A stretch of DNA of 43,442 nucleotides from CAZACZ01 sp964483695 (GTDB lineage: Bacteria > Deinococcota > Deinococci > Deinococcales > Trueperaceae): positions 1 through 43,442 of the forward strand of contig CAZACZ010000017.1 of the NCBI GenBank assembly GCA_964483695.1, in the 5' to 3' direction. Positions 41,400-43,442 of the stretch are shown in pieces; the stretch's first letter is position 1, and each line of letters opens with the position of its first letter. The position numbers were made by a program, and so were the translations under genes. The notes under the pieces are model-generated. The model saw only the letters and a list, made by a program, of their open reading frames with translations, had not been told where the DNA came from and ran no database searches.

Positions 41400-41429
41400 A
41401 TCCTAGAGCGTTCGGCCCGGCTCGCCCAA
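41400..41429 (-). promoter_or_regulatory. Predicted promoter of the kelch lipoprotein gene
   Basis: On the minus strand TTGGGC (41429-41424), an 18-base spacer and TAGGAT (41405-41400) give a start point near 41393 and a leader of about 85 bases containing no gene. Confidence 0.4.
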
Positions 41430-41447
41430 GCGGGGTGTGCCGCAGCG

Positions 41448-42161
41448 TCAAGCGGCAAGGGCCACTCGGAACATCACCACCACGTGCGCCGCCCAACCGG
41501 CCAGCACGAACAGGTGCCACAGCTCGTGGAAGCCGAAGACGCCCGGCGCGAGGTTCGGTCGTTTCGTGGCGTAGATGATGGCACCGACGGTGTAGAACGC
41601 ACCGCCGACCCCCAACCACGTCATGCTGGCGGCACCCAGCGAGCGCGCCACCGGCACGACGGCGACGATCACCAGCCACCCCATGGCCAGGTAGAGGCCG
41701 GTGGATAGCCACCTCGGGGCGCCGATCCAGAGCATCTTGAACACCACACCGGCGAACGCCACACCCCACGCCACCCCGAACAGCACCCAACCCCAGGTGG
41801 CGTACCACGGCTGCATCGCCACCAGCGTGATGGGTGTGTAGGTGCCGGCGATAAGCACGAAGATGGCGGCGTGGTCGAGGCGCCTGAGCCGCTGCTCGCC
41901 GGTCGGGCCGGCATGGACGGCGTGCAGCAGGGTGCTGGCGGTGAACAGCGCGATCGACGAGGCGCCGAACAGCGCGAACGCCACCACCCGCAGCGCTCCG
42001 CCTCCGGAGAACACGATCAGGAGTACCGTCACCACCACCGCGAAGACGGCGCCCGCGAGGTGCGTCAGGCTGTTCACCGGTTCGCGTAGCCGGCGTCGGC
42101 GCGTCGGGGCCGGGCGCGTGGCGGATGCACCGCCGAAGCCGGGGGTGGTGGGCGTTGGCAC
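41448..42161 (-). CDS. Hemolysin III / PAQR-family membrane protein
   Basis: The 237-residue protein has seven hydrophobic spans and the family motifs: REPVNSLTHLAGAVFAV at the first helix, STLLHAV, RLDHAAIFVLIAGTYTPI, and the C-terminal FHELWHLFVLAGWAAHVVVM, whose His residues are the predicted zinc ligands. Bacterial members are related to PAQR receptors and are not generally haemolytic; the role is envelope-related and unclear. I chose the GTG at 42161, which follows a TAGACT -10 box by five bases, over the ATG at 42206, which would extend into the divergent promoter. It is divergent from the beta-propeller gene. Confidence 0.88.
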   Translation of the reverse strand: MPTPTTPGFGGASATRPAPTRRRRLREPVNSLTHLAGAVFAVVVTVLLIVFSGGGALRVVAFALFGASSIALFTASTLLHAVHAGPTGEQRLRRLDHAAIFVLIAGTYTPITLVAMQPWYATWGWVLFGVAWGVAFAGVVFKMLWIGAPRWLSTGLYLAMGWLVIVAVVPVARSLGAASMTWLGVGGAFYTVGAIIYATKRPNLAPGVFGFHELWHLFVLAGWAAHVVVMFRVALAA

Positions 42162-42166
42162 GGGGC

Positions 42167-42172
42167 AGTCTA
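42167..42172 (-). promoter_or_regulatory. -10 box for a leaderless hemolysin III-like transcript
   Basis: TAGACT on the minus strand ends five bases before the GTG at 42161. There is no ribosome site and no good -35 box. Confidence 0.45.
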
Positions 42173-42200
42173 CCGCGCGCGTGCCAGAGCGGCTTTCGGC

Positions 42201-42206
42201 TAGCAT
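42201..42206 (+). promoter_or_regulatory. -10 box for a leaderless beta-propeller transcript
   Basis: TAGCAT ends five bases before the ATG at 42212. It stands back-to-back with the opposite -10 box 28 bases away, so the two divergent promoters share their upstream DNA. Confidence 0.45.
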
Positions 42207-42211
42207 CGCGT

Positions 42212-43243
42212 ATGACGCCTCGACGACTCCCCCTCACGTGGATGATCGGCGCGTGGACGGTCGCACTGGCGGCCACGGCTCAGGCCCAGGTCGGGCATGG
42301 CGCCTTCCCCGCCGGCTGGAGCTTGTTGGTGGTCGACAAGACCGCCGGCAACCTGCTGGTGCTCGATCTCGAGCGCGGCGAGGTGACGCGCCGCATCGCC
42401 GTCGGCGACGGACCGCACGAGGTGACGCTCGCCCCCGACGGCACCACCGCAGTGGTCTCGATCTACGGCACCGCCGGCGCCCCCGGTTCGGCCCTGGCGT
42501 TCGTCGACCTGAGCACGGGGGCCGTCCGCACCATGTCGACGGCACCCTACACACGCCCCCACGGCATGACGTTCGTGCCCGGCTCGGGTCGGCTGCTGGT
42601 GACGGCCGAAGCGCAGGACGCGCTGCTCGAGGTCGATCCGGTCACGCTCGAGGTCGTTCGGGTGCATACCGTCGGGCAGCGGCTTCCGCACATGGTGGTG
42701 GCGGCGCCGGACGGCGCATGGGCGTTCACCGCCAACATCGTGGCGGGGTCGTTCGCGCGCATCGACCTTGCCACCGGCGACGCACAGCATGCCTCGGTGG
42801 CCGACCAAGCGGAGGGAATCGCCCTGGACGCATCCGGTAGCGAGGTGTGGGTCGGCAGCAACGCGCGCCACCAGGTGCACGTGTTCGACGCCGCCACGTT
42901 GGAACGCCGCGCGGTCATCCCGACGTGCCGCGTCCCGATCCGGGTGACGTTGGTGCGGTCAGGACTCATGGCCGTCACCTGCTACCAGGACGACCGGGTG
43001 CAACTCGTCGACGTCGGCACGCGCACGGTGCTGGGCGAGGTGGCTCTGCCCGACCCCCTCGGTGGCGGCGCCGCCCCGGTGGGCACGCTGCCGACGCCCG
43101 ATGGGGACCGGCTCTTCGTCGCCACCGTGCGCAGCGGCGCGGTGCACGAGATCGACGTGCGCGACGCCACGGCGCCGCGGCTGACGCGGACCTTCGACGT
43201 TGGCGTGGAGCCGGACGGGATGGCGCTGGTGCGGTTGCCGTAG
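42212..43243 (+). CDS. Secreted YVTN/YncE-type beta-propeller protein
   Basis: The 343-residue protein has a signal peptide (MTPRRLPLTWMIGAWTVALA, predicted cleavage after TAQA near residue 25). A seven-bladed propeller of the YVTN/cytochrome-d1-like type follows: LLVVDKTAGNLLVLDLERGE, GDGPHEVTLAPDGTTAVVS, RPHGMTFVPGSGRLLVTAE, PHMVVAAPDGAWAFTANI, AEGIALDASGSEVWVGSN and GVEPDGMALVRLP. Such proteins are periplasmic and often bind ligands or partner proteins; no catalytic residue is evident. The chosen ATG at 42212 gives a perfect signal peptide and lies just after a -10 box. It is divergent from the hemolysin III-like gene. Specific role unknown. Confidence 0.85.
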   Translation: MTPRRLPLTWMIGAWTVALAATAQAQVGHGAFPAGWSLLVVDKTAGNLLVLDLERGEVTRRIAVGDGPHEVTLAPDGTTAVVSIYGTAGAPGSALAFVDLSTGAVRTMSTAPYTRPHGMTFVPGSGRLLVTAEAQDALLEVDPVTLEVVRVHTVGQRLPHMVVAAPDGAWAFTANIVAGSFARIDLATGDAQHASVADQAEGIALDASGSEVWVGSNARHQVHVFDAATLERRAVIPTCRVPIRVTLVRSGLMAVTCYQDDRVQLVDVGTRTVLGEVALPDPLGGGAAPVGTLPTPDGDRLFVATVRSGAVHEIDVRDATAPRLTRTFDVGVEPDGMALVRLP

Positions 43244-43328
43244 TCGGGCCGGTACAAGAACCATGCGGCCACGGCCGCAACGTGGAGCCGCGACGTCGAG
43301 CCGCACCACGGTTCGCACCCACCAACGC

Positions 43329-43360
43329 GAACCTCGGCCCCACCGTCGGAGCCGAGGTTC
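43329..43360. terminator. Hairpin between the propeller gene and tRNA-Thr
   Basis: GAACCTCGGC (43329-43338) and GCCGAGGTTC (43351-43360) form a perfect 10-bp stem with a 12-base loop. It is placed to end transcripts from both the propeller gene and the tRNA, but neither side has a clear U-tract, so termination is only inferred. Confidence 0.45.
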
Positions 43361-43389
43361 ACGCTTCCCGTCCTGGACGGGGTTCTCCT

Positions 43390-43442
43390 TGGAGCCAATG
43401 GTCGGATTTGAACCGACGACCTGCCGATTACGAATCGGCTGC
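43390..43442 (-). tRNA. tRNA-Thr (anticodon CGT), 5' part cut by window end
   Basis: Read on the minus strand, the visible 53 bases include the anticodon arm GCCGA-TTCGTAA-TCGGC, a variable loop, and the T arm GTCGG-TTCAAAT-CCGAC. The 3' acceptor strand CATTGGC, discriminator T and an encoded CCA (43392-43390) follow. The anticodon CGT reads ACG, so threonine. The D arm and 5' acceptor strand lie beyond 43442. Confidence 0.92.

Noticed and set aside
42162..42206. ATG start at 42206 for the hemolysin III-like gene
   Set aside because: It would place the start within the -10 box of the divergent gene and upstream of this gene's own predicted -10. The GTG at 42161 is better placed.

Overview
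The window is about 43 kb of very GC-rich bacterial DNA with two 100-N scaffold gaps (27195-27294 and 30387-30486), so it is probably a draft or metagenome-derived scaffold. Gene content points to Deinococcota, possibly a Truepera-like lineage. The evidence is a SpoVS-family protein in a genome with no other sporulation genes in view, a Ser/Thr kinase fused to a PQQ-type beta-propeller (the architecture of Deinococcus RqkA), stand-alone proline dehydrogenase plus P5C dehydrogenase, and many start codons that directly follow a TANNNT -10 box. Such leaderless transcripts are well known in Deinococcus. The taxonomic call is an inference.

Layout. 1-4.3 kb: end of an acidic low-complexity protein, murA (minus), then a divergent ribbon-helix-helix regulator plus kinase operon (plus), with a near-perfect palindrome in the shared promoter region. 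4.4-12.6 kb (minus): glutamate synthase large subunit and a tctCBA tricarboxylate transporter operon. 12.7-19.7 kb (minus): a compact branched-chain amino acid operon ilvB-ilvN-ilvC-leuA-cimA. It is preceded by a consensus promoter, a 23-residue Leu/Val-rich leader peptide and a 13-bp intrinsic terminator, which is a classical attenuator layout. 19.8-26.4 kb (plus): spoVS, which appears to start with ATC, then rsmB, two metallo-beta-lactamase-fold proteins and lon.

26.5-34.3 kb: yjjX and manA (minus, manA interrupted by a gap), a VTT-domain membrane protein (plus), a GlcD-like FAD oxidase cut by the second gap, and an oligopeptide-type ABC importer (minus) with a 14-bp hairpin between binding-protein and permease genes. 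34.3-43.4 kb: an orphan LolD/MacB-like ATPase divergent from a Crp/Fnr regulator, a GNAT acetyltransferase, a histidine phosphatase, the proline-catabolic pair, a kelch-type lipoprotein, a hemolysin III-like membrane protein divergent from a secreted YVTN-type beta-propeller, and a tRNA-Thr(CGT) cut by the window end.

How the genes work together. IlvB/IlvN, IlvC, LeuA and CimA supply leucine, valine and a threonine-independent route to isoleucine from pyruvate; ilvD and leuBCD are not in the window. PRODH and P5CDH convert proline to glutamate, and GltB makes glutamate from glutamine and 2-oxoglutarate. I see no CRISPR array, prophage, insertion sequence or toxin-antitoxin cassette. The strongest unusual signals are regulatory: the attenuator, the ATC start, the repeated leaderless promoters and the divergent operator.
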